A DNA stretch of 64,000 nt from Paracoccus sp. SMMA_5_TC (GCF_009696685.2 NZ_CP102355.1:1331001-1395000); one strand, 5' to 3'. Shown: positions 1-8,980, counted from the first letter of the stretch. The notes: a model not told the origin generated them from the sequence alone. Translations and numbers: made by a program.

Positions 1-1
1 A

Positions 2-226
2 CTGGCCGAGCGCGAACAAGAGGAAATCCGGATCATTCAGAACTATCTGCCCCGGCAGCTAGACGGCGATGAGATCGTCGCCGCCGTTGACCGGGCGATT
101 GCCGCGCTGGGGGCAGATTCGATCCGCGACATGGGCCGGGTCATGGCCGAATTGCGCAGCCGTTACGCCGGCCAGATGGATTTCGGCGCCGTCGGCCCGC
201 TGGTCAGGGAACGGCTGATGAAATAG
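2..226 (+). CDS. GatB/YqeY domain protein, 3' end (partial)
   Basis: The window opens inside this gene; 74 C-terminal residues are visible, ending at TAG. Visible blocks such as EIRIIQNYLPRQL and DMGRVMAELRSRYAGQMDFG are typical of the YqeY/Aim41 family, whose C-terminal helical domain resembles the tRNA-binding tail of GatB. Members are cytoplasmic, about 150 residues long, and of uncertain function, with a suggested link to tRNA-dependent amidation. About half the protein lies upstream. The next gene starts about 130 bp downstream, so it is probably the end of a transcription unit. Confidence 0.85.
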   Translation: MAEREQEEIRIIQNYLPRQLDGDEIVAAVDRAIAALGADSIRDMGRVMAELRSRYAGQMDFGAVGPLVRERLMK

Positions 227-354
227 CCGCGGCCCTCGGCCCCCCCCCCGGTGCCGCGCGCGCCGGTTGGGCAGCGATGCCGGGAACCCGTGGCCGTCGA
301 GCTCGGTTTAGCCGGCACGCGCGACGGGCGCCGGTGATCACAGGGGGCGGCATC

Positions 355-924
355 ATGGCCGAGGAATTGCGGCGCATCCTGCTGGGCCAGCACGAATGGC
401 TGTTCGCGCTGGAAATCCTGTTTCGCACCACCATCATCTATTTCTACACCCTGATGCTGATGCGCTGGCTGGGCGGGCGCACGGTGGCGCAGTTGTCGAT
501 CGTGGAATTCCTGCTGGTCATCGCCATCGGCTCGGCCGTGGGCGATTCGCTGTTCTACGATGACGTGCCGATGCTGCCGGCGATGCTGGCGATCTTTCTG
601 GTGGCCGCCTACAACAAGCTGCTGGATCGGGCCATCCTGTCGTCGCGCCTGCTCGCGCGCCTGTTCGAGGGCTGTGCGCGCATCATCATCACCGACGGCG
701 TGATCGACCGCGACCGGCTGGCGCGTCAGGGCATCGGCCAGGACGAACTGTTCCTGAAGCTGCGCGAGCGCGGAATCACCGATCTGGCGCAGGTCAAGTT
801 TGCCATACTCGAGGCGAATGGCGCCATTTCGGTGCTGAAGCACGAGGATCGCCATGGCGAGGGGCTGTATCATCCGCCCGCCATCCCTGCGGCCGAGGCC
901 ATCCGGGCGGGGGGCCGTGCATGA
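355..924 (+). CDS. DUF421 (YetF-like) membrane protein
   Basis: A 189-residue protein. The N-terminal 80 residues hold hydrophobic segments (FRTTIIYFYTLMLMRWLGGR; VEFLLVIAIGSAVGD), followed by a soluble alpha/beta domain (IIITDGVIDRDRLARQGI; LFLKLRERGI), which is the DUF421/YetF layout. Family members are inner-membrane proteins of unknown biochemical role, some linked to spore or stress physiology. The ATG at 355 was chosen over an upstream in-frame start because AGGGGG lies just before it and the upstream codons encode an Arg-rich, non-family stretch. The stop overlaps the start of the next gene (ATGA), so the two are co-transcribed. Confidence 0.85.
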   Translation: MAEELRRILLGQHEWLFALEILFRTTIIYFYTLMLMRWLGGRTVAQLSIVEFLLVIAIGSAVGDSLFYDDVPMLPAMLAIFLVAAYNKLLDRAILSSRLLARLFEGCARIIITDGVIDRDRLARQGIGQDELFLKLRERGITDLAQVKFAILEANGAISVLKHEDRHGEGLYHPPAIPAAEAIRAGGRA

Positions 925-2147
925 CCGCCGCGCGTCGCACCATTCATCGCGACCTGCGCAGCGGTCAGCCGTTCTGGGCGCAGACGCCGAATATCTCGGT
1001 GCCGCATGCGCCCACGCCCTCGACCCGTCGCTGGGACATGGTGATCGTCGGCAGCGGCATTTCCGCCGCCCTGCTGGCCGAGCGGCTGACCCGGCGCAAG
1101 CGGCGGGTGCTGATCCTGGATCGTCGGGTGCCGGTGCGCGGCTCCAGCCTGGCCTCGACGGCGATGATCCAGCATGAAATCGACGTGCCGCTGACGCAGC
1201 TTGCGCGCCAGATCGGGGCGGACAAGGCGGCGCGGGCCTGGCGGCGTTCGGTCAAGGCGGTGGAAACCCTGCTGCGGCTGGGCGACCGGCTGGGTCTGGA
1301 TTGTCAGTTGCGGCGCCAGCGCGCGATCTATCTGGCCGGCGACCAGATGGGGGCCGAAGCCTTGCTGGCCGAGGTCGAGGCGCGCGATCATGCCGGCATC
1401 GCCGCGCAGTTCCTGTCACGCCAGCAGCTTGTCGACCGGTTCGGCATGGACCGGGCGGCGGCGATCCTGTCGCCGGCGTCGGCCTCGGCCAATCCGGGGC
1501 AACTGACCGCGGCGCTGTTGAGGGTGGCGCTGGAACGCGGCGCGGAAATGGTCTCGCCCTTCGAGGTGACGGATTTTGCCGAACTGGCCGACGGGGTTGC
1601 GCTGGCCTCGGGCGGGGGGCAGGTGGTGGTCGCCGGGCAGGTGGTGTTCTGCACCGGCTATGAATTTCTGCCGCAGCTGCGCTCGCCCCGGCATCGCATC
1701 ATCTCGACCTGGGCGATCGCCTCGCAGGATGGGCTGCGGCTGCCCCCTTGGCTCGACCACCATCTGGTCTGGGAGGCAGCCGACCCCTATCTGTATTTCC
1801 GCGCCACCCCCAGCGGCCGCATCATTGCCGGCGGCGAGGACGAGGCCAGCGCCACCGCCCATCAGGATCCGCAGCGCCTGCGCCGCAACAGCGACGACAT
1901 CCGCCGCAAGTTGCAGGAACTGACCGGCATCCGCATGGGCCGGCCTGCCTATCGCTGGGCCGCGGCTTTTGGCGACAGCGACGACGGACTGCCGATCATC
2001 GATGCGGTGCCCGGATGCCGGCGCACGCATGTGGTCATGGGCTTTGGCGGCAATGGCATCACCTGGTCGGTGATTGCTGCCGAAATCACCGCCCGCCGCA
2101 TCGACGGCCGTGCCGACCCGGATGCCGACCTGTATTGCCACCGCTGA
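921..2147 (+). CDS. FAD-dependent amino acid/amine oxidoreductase (DadA-like)
   Basis: 408 residues. A Rossmann dinucleotide-binding motif VGSGISAALLAERL sits near residues 43-56, with acidic D in VLILDRR ending the second strand. The C-terminal GFGGNGITWSVIAAEI matches the FAD-contacting end of the DAO/glycine-oxidase fold. This predicts oxidation of a D-amino acid, sarcosine-like compound or amine; the substrate cannot be read from sequence. The start overlaps the DUF421 stop by 4 nt, and the gene converges with the universal stress gene downstream. Class assignment is firm, substrate unknown. Confidence 0.85.
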   Translation: MTAARRTIHRDLRSGQPFWAQTPNISVPHAPTPSTRRWDMVIVGSGISAALLAERLTRRKRRVLILDRRVPVRGSSLASTAMIQHEIDVPLTQLARQIGADKAARAWRRSVKAVETLLRLGDRLGLDCQLRRQRAIYLAGDQMGAEALLAEVEARDHAGIAAQFLSRQQLVDRFGMDRAAAILSPASASANPGQLTAALLRVALERGAEMVSPFEVTDFAELADGVALASGGGQVVVAGQVVFCTGYEFLPQLRSPRHRIISTWAIASQDGLRLPPWLDHHLVWEAADPYLYFRATPSGRIIAGGEDEASATAHQDPQRLRRNSDDIRRKLQELTGIRMGRPAYRWAAAFGDSDDGLPIIDAVPGCRRTHVVMGFGGNGITWSVIAAEITARRIDGRADPDADLYCHR

Positions 2148-2160
2148 GGCTGGCGGCGTT

Positions 2161-3036
2161 TCACAGCCGGGGCAGGATCAGCCGCGGCACCGGCGCATGG
2201 CGCAGGATCTTGCCTGCGTTGGACCCCACGAACACCCGCATCAACCCGCCCATCCGGCTGGAACCAAGGACAAGCAGTTCGTCCTGCAACCACTCCAGCG
2301 CGGCCACCGCATCCTTCCACCGCCGGCCGTCGCCCAGGACTGATTGCGGGCGAGACGGGTCGGGCCAGTCGGCAAGGATACGCTGATGCACGGCCTGTGC
2401 CTGGGCGCGGAAATGGTTGGCGACCAGGTTCTCGACATCGTAACCCGCGCCGGTCGGATACATCTGCCGGTCACGCATGACAAAGCTGGCCAGTCGCAAT
2501 GGCACTTGCAGATCCGTGGCGATGCGCCCGGCGCGGCGGGCCAGATCGGCCGCGCCCTCATCGGGTGCAATTGCGCAGGTGACGCGCCGCAGCCCTGCGG
2601 GCGCGGGGACATAGCCCTTGGGGGCCAGCGCCACCGGCAGGCTGGCGCTGCGCAAAAGCTCGTCGGCAACGGTGCCCTGCTGAAAGCGCAGGGGTGCGGC
2701 CTTGCGCGACGATCCCAGCACGATGGCATCGGCGCCGGTTTCCTGTGCCAGAGCCTGCAGGCCGGTTGCCGCCGATTCGGCATGACGCGACAGGAACTCG
2801 GCGGGAACGCCCGCGGGCAGGGCCGCCCGGGCATTGGCCAGGCTGCGCCGAGCATGCTGTTGCAGGAAGGCGGCATATTCGCCATCCACCATCGCGGGCG
2901 AGGGGTGGTCCCAGGTTTGCGGCAGAATCGCGGCCACCACCAGCCGCCCGCGTGCCGCCTGCGCCAGCGTCGCCCCCAGCGCCAGCGCCTCGCGCCCGCC
3001 CTTGTCGGCGGAGTATCCCACCAGCCAGGTTTTCAT
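2161..3036 (-). CDS. Universal stress protein, two tandem Usp domains
   Basis: 291 residues made of two UspA-like halves. The first (MKTWLVGYSADKGGREAL) ends in a nucleotide-loop-like DAIVLGSSRKAAPLRFQQG (residues about 115-135). The second ends in ELLVLGSSRMGGLMRVFVGS (about 255-275), matching the Gly-x2-Gly-x9-Gly-Ser/Thr ATP-loop pattern. Usp proteins act in the cytosol in stress tolerance. A much longer in-frame reading exists upstream but lies antisense over the permease; the ATG at 3036 overlaps the permease stop (ATGA) and gives the normal tandem-Usp length. It is the last gene of the arginase-led operon. Confidence 0.88.
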   Translation of the reverse strand: MKTWLVGYSADKGGREALALGATLAQAARGRLVVAAILPQTWDHPSPAMVDGEYAAFLQQHARRSLANARAALPAGVPAEFLSRHAESAATGLQALAQETGADAIVLGSSRKAAPLRFQQGTVADELLRSASLPVALAPKGYVPAPAGLRRVTCAIAPDEGAADLARRAGRIATDLQVPLRLASFVMRDRQMYPTGAGYDVENLVANHFRAQAQAVHQRILADWPDPSRPQSVLGDGRRWKDAVAALEWLQDELLVLGSSRMGGLMRVFVGSNAGKILRHAPVPRLILPRL

Positions 3037-4499
3037 TCCGCTGCCTCGGGCGTGACGTTTTCCAGCGCAGAATTCCGCGACGAATAGGCCAGATACATGA
3101 TCGCCGCCAGGATGGCCCAGATCGCGGTCAGCTTGAACACGATCAGCGACAGGCTGGATATCAGGTAAAGGCAGGACAGGATGCTGAGGATCGGCAGCAG
3201 CGGAAAGAAGGGCACGCGAAAGCCGCGATGGGCGTCGGGCCGGCGGTAACGCAGGATGATGACCCCGGCCGAGACAACGGTAAAGGCGACCAGAGTGCCC
3301 ATCGAGGTCAGATCCCACAGCACATCCGACGGCAGGAAGGCGGCGATGGCCGCGACGCAGCAGCATACGATGATGGTGTTGGCGGTCGGCGTCAGCGTAT
3401 GCGGGTTCACCCGGCTGAAGATGCGCGGCAGCATCCCGTCGCGCGACATCGCGAACAGAACCCGTGTCTGGCCGTAAAGCACCACCAGCGTCACCGAAAA
3501 GACCGAGATCACCGCACCCGCCGACAGGATCACCGAGGGAATCGTCGATCCGGTGATGTTTTGCAGGATCACCGACAGGCCAGCCTCTTGCCCGGCGAAT
3601 TGCGATTGCGGCTGTGCGCCCAGTGCGGCCAGCGCGACAAGCAGGTAAAAGCTGATGACGATGACCAGCGCCAGGATGATCGCCAGGGGCAGGTTGCGCC
3701 GGGGGTTCTCGACCTCGTCCCCGGCGGTCGAAACCGCATCCAGCCCCACGAAGGTGAAGAAGATCGATCCGGCCGCGGCGCTGATGCCGGCAAAGCCATG
3801 CGGGGCGAAAGGCGTCAGGTTTTCCGCGCGATAGGCGGTCAGCGCCACGGCGATGAACAGCGCCAGCACCCCCAGCTTGATCACCACCATCACCGCATTT
3901 GCGCGTGCCGATTCCCGCGACCCCCGGATCAGCAGCAGGCAGCACATGCCGACCAGGATCGCGGCGGGCAGGTTGACATAGCCATCGCCCCCCGGATGCA
4001 GCGAATAGCCTTCGGCCACCAACGGGGCGTGCAGGAAGGCGCGCGGCAGTTCGTAACCGGTGGTGATCAACAGCAGGTTGTGCAGGTATTCGCTCCAGCC
4101 GACGGCGACGGCGCCGGCCGAAACGCCGTATTCCATGATCAGGCAGGCGGCGACCATGAAGGCCACGCCCTCGCCCAGGGTGGCATAGGCGTAGGAATAG
4201 CTCGACCCCGAGACCGGGATCATCGAACTCATCTCGGCATAGCAGAGCGCCGTCAGGCCGGCGGCAAGCCCGGCGATCAGGAAGGATACAAGCACCGCCG
4301 GGCCGGCGGTCGGCACCTGTTCGGCCAGCACAAAGAAGATCCCGGTGCCGATGGTCGCCCCGACGCCGAACATGGTCAGCTGGAACAGGCTGATGCTGCG
4401 GCGCAATCCGCCCTGGTCATGGGCCTGGGACTGGGCGATGAACTGTTCGATCGGCTTGCGGCGCAGCAGCCGCTGGGCAAGCCCGGTGCGCTGGGTCAT
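3033..4499 (-). CDS. APC-superfamily amino acid permease
   Basis: 488 residues with about 12 hydrophobic segments. The N-terminal consensus FGVGATIGTGIFFVLAEQV is the substrate-binding TM1 loop of APC/CAT-type cationic or general amino acid transporters. Location is the inner membrane, proton-coupled by family analogy. It overlaps the GNAT gene upstream and the Usp gene downstream by 4 nt each, so it belongs to the same translationally coupled operon as arginase and ornithine cyclodeaminase. Uptake of a basic amino acid such as arginine or ornithine is therefore an attractive but unproven inference. Confidence 0.92.
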   Translation of the reverse strand: MTQRTGLAQRLLRRKPIEQFIAQSQAHDQGGLRRSISLFQLTMFGVGATIGTGIFFVLAEQVPTAGPAVLVSFLIAGLAAGLTALCYAEMSSMIPVSGSSYSYAYATLGEGVAFMVAACLIMEYGVSAGAVAVGWSEYLHNLLLITTGYELPRAFLHAPLVAEGYSLHPGGDGYVNLPAAILVGMCCLLLIRGSRESARANAVMVVIKLGVLALFIAVALTAYRAENLTPFAPHGFAGISAAAGSIFFTFVGLDAVSTAGDEVENPRRNLPLAIILALVIVISFYLLVALAALGAQPQSQFAGQEAGLSVILQNITGSTIPSVILSAGAVISVFSVTLVVLYGQTRVLFAMSRDGMLPRIFSRVNPHTLTPTANTIIVCCCVAAIAAFLPSDVLWDLTSMGTLVAFTVVSAGVIILRYRRPDAHRGFRVPFFPLLPILSILSCLYLISSLSLIVFKLTAIWAILAAIMYLAYSSRNSALENVTPEAAE

Positions 4500-5272
4500 G
4501 ATGTCGTTCCCTGTGGCATGTCGGTGTTGTTGTTGTCGGGTTTCGGGTCTGGACGCGGCGCCAGCAGATATGCGTTGGCGTCGCGGTCGAAGTCCGCGAT
4601 CTGCAATCCCTCGGCAAAGGCCGCCGTCAGGCTGGCGCGCAGCCGCAGCCGTTCCTGCAGGGCGGCGGCCGGATCGCGGCGCATCAGCGCGTCGAGGTCG
4701 GCGGGAATGCTCACGGTTCGCGCCACCTCTGGCGGTCGCGGCGGGGCGCGATCAGGATCGGCGGCCCTTGCCTCTACCCCCGGGGCCTGAAGATGCCAGT
4801 CCAGCATGATGCGGTCCGAGGGCAGGCCGGCGTTGATCCCGGGCATGGCGCCGTAATAATCGATCAGGTAGCGGTTCGATACGCCGCCCAGTGCTGCCAC
4901 ATTCAGCCCGGCATTGACCGCGCGCAGCGGGTCATAGGTCCAGCGCACATGGGTGATGCCACGATCAAGACACCAGCGACGCTGAAACCATTTCAACCCC
5001 AGCCCCAGCCGCAACCCGCGCGCAGCCGGCAGCACCGCCAGGCGATGCGAATGCTGCACCCCTGGCGCGGCGCTGGGAAAGGCAAACAGGAAACCCAGCA
5101 TGGCGCCATCGTGGAACGCCCCGGCGATCAGCCCGCCTTCGTGCTGGATCGCCAGCATCAGATCGGCATTGTCGGGCGGGTCGTCGCGCCCCCAGACCTG
5201 GCGTTGCAGCTCCTCGGCCCGTTTCAATTCGCCCAGACCCTCGAGCTCGCGGATCAGCGGCGTGACACTCAC
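4496..5272 (-). CDS. GNAT-family acyltransferase, COG3375 type
   Basis: 258 residues. It carries the GNAT acyl-CoA pattern (GFLFAFPSAAPGVQHSHRLAV then AARGLRLGLGLKWFQRRW) followed by the long COG3375 C-terminal extension with ITHVRWTYDPLRAVNA. COG3375 acyltransferases are often found beside N-succinylamino acid racemase/MenC-like enzymes, which is the case here: its start overlaps the racemase-like stop by 4 nt. A role acylating (possibly succinylating) an amino acid is inferred from that association. The direct substrate is unknown. Confidence 0.82.
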   Translation of the reverse strand: MSVTPLIRELEGLGELKRAEELQRQVWGRDDPPDNADLMLAIQHEGGLIAGAFHDGAMLGFLFAFPSAAPGVQHSHRLAVLPAARGLRLGLGLKWFQRRWCLDRGITHVRWTYDPLRAVNAGLNVAALGGVSNRYLIDYYGAMPGINAGLPSDRIMLDWHLQAPGVEARAADPDRAPPRPPEVARTVSIPADLDALMRRDPAAALQERLRLRASLTAAFAEGLQIADFDRDANAYLLAPRPDPKPDNNNTDMPQGTTS

Positions 5273-6399
5273 GGGCGGAACTCCTCGATCTGGCTGCTGA
5301 CGCTGGCCAGATAGCCGCGGTCCAGGGTGACGCCCAGCCCCGGCCCGTGGCGCGGCACCGACATGAGCCCGCCCTGTGCCTCAAGCGGCTGTTCGACGAT
5401 ATCGCGGCGGAAATAACGGCTGGCCGACGAGGTGTCGCCAGGCTTGCTGAAATTGGGCAGCGTCGCCAGGTGGATGTTCTGCGCCCGGCCGATGCCGGAT
5501 TCCAGCATCCCCCCGCACCAGACCGGCACGTCAAAGGCGGCGCAGATATCATGGATCGCGCGAGCCGCCGCAAAGCCGCCGACGCGGCCGACCTTGATGT
5601 TGATGACACGCGCGGCATGGGCCACCAGCGCCTTGCGCGCGTCGCTGGCGCTGCGGATGCTTTCGTCAAGGCAGATCGGCGTCAGCAGATGCGCCTGCAC
5701 GCTGGCGTGATCGTGGATGTCGTCATGGGCCAGCGGTTGCTCGATATAGTCGAGGCCATAGGCGTCCATGGCCTTCAGCAGCCCCAGATCGCTGAGCCGG
5801 TAATCGGTATTGGCATCGACGGTCAGATGCAGGTCCGGAAATTCGGCCCGCACCGCGTCGAGCAGCTTGAGGTCGTGACCGCGCCGGATCTTCAGCTTGA
5901 TGCGGCGATAGCCGTCCTGCGCGGCGGCCTGCACGCGCGCCAGCGTGGCCGGAATCTCGGCGATGCCCAGGCTGACGCCGACCTCGACGCTGTTGCGCAC
6001 CCCGCCCAGGGCGGCCGAAAGCGGCAGGTTCAGGGCCTTGGCCCACAGATCCCAGAACGCCATTTCGACCATGGCCTTGGCCATGCGGTGGCCGCGCCAG
6101 GGATCCAGCAGCGCGCCCAGTTCGGCCGGGCTGGACATGCGGCGACCGGTGACTGCCGGCAGGATCGCCTGACGCAGGAAGGCCAGCGAGCCGGCCTGCG
6201 TTTCCTCGAGATAATCGGGCAGAACGTCCATGACCCCTTCGCCGTAACCTTCCAGCCCCTCGCCGCGCAGTGTCAGCAGCGGAAACAGCTTTTCGGTCAT
6301 GGTGCCGGTCGAGATGACAAAGGGCGTCAGCAGCGGCAGGCGCACCAGCCGCAGCTCCGCCGAATCGATGCGGATGCCGGGAAAGATCGGGGTCATCAA
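5269..6399 (-). CDS. Enolase-superfamily MenC/N-succinylamino acid racemase-like enzyme
   Basis: 376 residues. The N-terminal capping domain (LPLLTPFVISTGTMTEKLF, EGYGEGVMDVLPDY) resembles class-2 MenC/NSAR. The barrel shows KLKIRRGHD (first Lys base), HLTVDANTDY (metal Asp), YIEQPL (metal Glu), CLDES (metal Asp) and NIKVGRVGG (second Lys). All catalytic positions of the OSBS/NSAR/dipeptide-epimerase group are present. No menaquinone genes are nearby, and the partners are GNAT, OCD and arginase, so racemisation of N-acyl amino acids is more likely than o-succinylbenzoate synthesis. A dipeptide epimerase is the alternative. Confidence 0.82.
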   Translation of the reverse strand: MMTPIFPGIRIDSAELRLVRLPLLTPFVISTGTMTEKLFPLLTLRGEGLEGYGEGVMDVLPDYLEETQAGSLAFLRQAILPAVTGRRMSSPAELGALLDPWRGHRMAKAMVEMAFWDLWAKALNLPLSAALGGVRNSVEVGVSLGIAEIPATLARVQAAAQDGYRRIKLKIRRGHDLKLLDAVRAEFPDLHLTVDANTDYRLSDLGLLKAMDAYGLDYIEQPLAHDDIHDHASVQAHLLTPICLDESIRSASDARKALVAHAARVINIKVGRVGGFAAARAIHDICAAFDVPVWCGGMLESGIGRAQNIHLATLPNFSKPGDTSSASRYFRRDIVEQPLEAQGGLMSVPRHGPGLGVTLDRGYLASVSSQIEEFRP

Positions 6400-6443
6400 A
6401 GCTCCTTGTGGCGGGGGCGGCGCCGGGGCCGCCCCGCTGCGCC

Positions 6444-7493
6444 TCAGGCCGCCTGCGCGCGCAGGATCATGCCGAACAGGTCGCGCGGATCGTCCGGATC
6501 GGCGATCATGTCAAGATCCTGGAACAGGCCCGAGGCCTTGAGCCGCGAATGGACGTAGCGCAGGGCGCTGAAATCCTCGATGGCAAAGCCCACGCTGTCG
6601 AACAGGGTGATCTGGCGGGCATCGGTGCGGCCGGGCACCTGGCCGGCGATGACCTGCCAAAGCTCGGTCACCGGATGGTCGGGCGCCAGCTGCTGGATTT
6701 CGCCCTCGATCCGGGTCTGGGGAGGGTATTCGACAAAGATCGAGGACCGCAGCAGGATGTCGCGGTGCAGTTCGGTCTTGCCCGGGCAGTCGCCGCCGAC
6801 GGCGTTGATATGCACCCCGGCGCCGACCATGTTGTCTGTCAGGATGGTGGCATATTGCTTGTCGGCGGTGCAGGTGGTGATGATCTGCGCCCCCAGGATC
6901 GCCTGTTCGGCGCTGGTGCAGGGCACAACCTTCAGCCCGCGCCCGGCCAGATTGCGGGCGCATTTTTCGGTGGCCGCAGGATCGATGTCGTAAAGCCGCA
7001 CCTCGGTCACGCCGCAGATCGCCTTGAAGGCCAGGGCCTGGAACTCGGCCTGGGCGCCATTGCCGATCATGGCCATGGTCGTCGCCCCCGCGGGCGCCAG
7101 CCATTTCGCGGCCATGGCGCTGGTCGCGGCGGTGCGCAGCGCGGTCAGGATGGTCATTTCCGACAGCATCAGCGGATAGCCGGTCGACACATTCGCCAAC
7201 AGGCCAAAGGCTGTCACGGTCTGCAGACCCTGCCGGGTGTTCGACGGATGCCCGTTTACATACTTGAAACCATAGGTTTCCCCGTCCGAGGTCGGCATCA
7301 GTTCGATCACCCCGATGTCGGAATGGCTGGCGACGCGCGGCGTCTTGTCGAACAGCGGCCAGCGGATGAAGTCAGCCTCGATCTGGGCGGCCAGTTCGGT
7401 CAGCATGGTCTCGACGCCGATGTGCAGCACCAGCCGCATCATGTTCTCGACGCTGACAAAGGGGACATAGGCGGTTTGCGAAGGTTTCAGCAT
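6444..7493 (-). CDS. ocd: Ornithine cyclodeaminase
   Basis: 349 residues matching the ornithine cyclodeaminase/mu-crystallin family: GFKYVNGHPSNTRQGLQT near the substrate site, LRTAATSAMAAKWLAP, then a Rossmann motif MAMIGNGAQAEFQALAF at about residue 140, and INAVGGDCPGKTEL with the catalytic-Asp region. It converts L-ornithine to L-proline with release of ammonia using bound NAD+. The length fits true OCD better than the shorter alanine dehydrogenase-like paralogues. It lies 9 bp after arginase, giving a two-step arginine to ornithine to proline route. Confidence 0.93.
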   Translation of the reverse strand: MLKPSQTAYVPFVSVENMMRLVLHIGVETMLTELAAQIEADFIRWPLFDKTPRVASHSDIGVIELMPTSDGETYGFKYVNGHPSNTRQGLQTVTAFGLLANVSTGYPLMLSEMTILTALRTAATSAMAAKWLAPAGATTMAMIGNGAQAEFQALAFKAICGVTEVRLYDIDPAATEKCARNLAGRGLKVVPCTSAEQAILGAQIITTCTADKQYATILTDNMVGAGVHINAVGGDCPGKTELHRDILLRSSIFVEYPPQTRIEGEIQQLAPDHPVTELWQVIAGQVPGRTDARQITLFDSVGFAIEDFSALRYVHSRLKASGLFQDLDMIADPDDPRDLFGMILRAQAA

Positions 7494-7502
7494 CGGGCTT
7501 AC

Positions 7503-8429
7503 CTAGTGAAAGCTGCGGGTGGGGCGGTCAAAGACCTTCTTGCCAAAGAGCGACCCGGTCAGATCGACCATCAGCCGGGCGGTGCGGCCGCGATCGTCGA
7601 GGAACGGGTTGAGCTCGACCAGGTCCAGCGAGGTCATCAGGCCGCTTTCGTGCAGCAGTTCGCAGACCAGATGCGCCTCGCGGAAGGTGGCGCCGCCGGG
7701 CACGGTCGTGCCGACGGCCGGGGCGATGGCGGGGTCGAGGAAGTCGACGTCCAGCGACACATGCAGCAGGCCGTTTTCGGCCCGCACGCGGTCCAGGAAT
7801 TCGCGCAGCGGCGCGACGATGCCACGTTCGTCCAGCACCCGCATGTCATTGACGGCGATATCGGTGTCGCGCAGCGCCGCCAGTTCCGCCGCATCGACCG
7901 ACCGGATGCCGAACATGCAGATGTTGCGTTCGGGCACCGGCGCCGGAAAGGCCGGAAAGGCGTCAAAGCCGGGGCGTCCTGCCGCATAGGCCATAGGCGT
8001 GCCATGCAGGTTGCCCGAAACCGTGGTCAGCGGCGTGTGAAAATCGCTGTGCGCATCCAGCCACAGCACGAACAGCGACCGCCCCGCGGCGCGGGCATGT
8101 TCGGCCGCGCCCGCCAGAGTGCCAAGGGCCAGCGAATGATCGCCGCCCAGCACCACGGGCATCGTGCCTTCGGCCAGCACCGCGGCGACCTTGGCGCGCA
8201 AGGCCGCGGTCCAGGCCAGCGTCTCGGGCAGTTGATCGACTGCGGGGTTGGCGCAATCGGCCGGGGTCTGCGCCGCGGGCGCCAGATCGCCAAGATCCTC
8301 GACCTGATGCCCCAGATCGCGCAGCAGGGGCAGGATACCCGCAACCCGATAGGCGGCTGGCCCCATCAGGCAGCCAAGGCGGCGTTGGCCGGTATCGACC
8401 GGTGCACCGATCAGCGAAATCTTGTTCAT
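7503..8429 (-). CDS. Arginase
   Basis: 308 residues. Mn-binding arginase/ureohydrolase signatures are intact: VVLGGDHSLALG, LWLDAHSDFHTP and VSLDVDFLDPAIAP, with the substrate loop GNLHGTPMAYAAG. It hydrolyses L-arginine to ornithine and urea. The start at 8429 has a strong GGAG Shine-Dalgarno, whereas the longer in-frame reading adds 18 non-family residues. It is the first gene of a six-gene minus-strand operon and is divergent from an Lrp/AsnC regulator 86 bp away, the classic arrangement for amino acid-responsive arginase control. Confidence 0.95.
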   Translation of the reverse strand: MNKISLIGAPVDTGQRRLGCLMGPAAYRVAGILPLLRDLGHQVEDLGDLAPAAQTPADCANPAVDQLPETLAWTAALRAKVAAVLAEGTMPVVLGGDHSLALGTLAGAAEHARAAGRSLFVLWLDAHSDFHTPLTTVSGNLHGTPMAYAAGRPGFDAFPAFPAPVPERNICMFGIRSVDAAELAALRDTDIAVNDMRVLDERGIVAPLREFLDRVRAENGLLHVSLDVDFLDPAIAPAVGTTVPGGATFREAHLVCELLHESGLMTSLDLVELNPFLDDRGRTARLMVDLTGSLFGKKVFDRPTRSFH

Positions 8430-8515
8430 GCCATGCTCCTTTTGACGCAGGTTCGTGCCGGATTGTGGTGACTGCAAGCGCAAGTTTGGCTAATTTGCGC
8501 AGCATATAATCCATT
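8430..8515. promoter_or_regulatory. Divergent promoter region between arginase and the Lrp/AsnC gene
   Basis: An 86-bp AT-richer gap between two divergent starts. It should hold the promoters of the arginase operon and of the regulator, and the regulator's binding site. No unambiguous -35/-10 pair was identified by eye. Autoregulation and local control by the Lrp-type protein is an inference from the arrangement, which is common for arginase and ocd operons. Confidence 0.5.
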
Positions 8516-8980
8516 ATGGCAATACCGCGTGACAAAATGGACGAACTGGACCATGACCTGATTGCGGAGCTGCGCCGCGATGGCCGCGCCGCGATTTCCG
8601 ACCTGGCCGCGCGGCTGCGCGTCAGCCGCGCCACGGTGCGCAACCGGATGGAGCGGCTGATCGCGGCGGGCGACATTGCCGGCTTCATCGTGCTGACCCG
8701 CGCCGATCTTTCCGAGGCTCCGGTGCGTGCATTGATGATGATCGGGATCGAGGGTCGGGGCGGTGACCGCATCATGGCGCGGCTGACGGGGATGCCGGCG
8801 GTGATGGCGGTGCATTCGACGAATGGCAAATGGGATCTGATCGTCGAACTGTCCACCGAATCCCTGATCGAACTGGACGAAATCATCCGGCGCATCCGCA
8901 ACATGGAGGGCGTGATGACCTCGGAAACCAACCTTCTGCTGTCCACAAGGCGCGCGGCCGCGCGGCGTGCCTGGTCCTGA
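8516..8980 (+). CDS. Lrp/AsnC-family transcriptional regulator
   Basis: 154 residues. The N-terminal HTH (LDHDLIAELRRDGRAAISDL then RVSRATVRNRMERLIAAGDI, residues about 9-55) is followed by a RAM/AsnC ligand domain (VRALMMIGIEGRGGDRIM, NGKWDLIVEL). Such proteins are octameric amino acid sensors. Being divergent from arginase it most probably activates the arginase-ocd operon in response to arginine or ornithine; ligand and sites are inferred, not seen. Confidence 0.92.
   Translation: MAIPRDKMDELDHDLIAELRRDGRAAISDLAARLRVSRATVRNRMERLIAAGDIAGFIVLTRADLSEAPVRALMMIGIEGRGGDRIMARLTGMPAVMAVHSTNGKWDLIVELSTESLIELDEIIRRIRNMEGVMTSETNLLLSTRRAAARRAWS

Noticed and set aside
2161..3945. 594-codon reading of the universal stress gene
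   Set aside because: The first 303 codons lie antisense or out of frame over the permease; the ATG at 3036 overlaps the permease stop and gives a normal tandem Usp.
2694..4790. 698-codon plus-strand open frame
   Set aside because: Antisense to the APC permease, Usp and GNAT genes; Arg/Gln/His-rich composition typical of high-GC shadow frames, with no family-like motif.
6408..8471. 687-codon plus-strand open frame
   Set aside because: Antisense to ornithine cyclodeaminase and arginase, both with intact catalytic motifs; composition is shadow-like.
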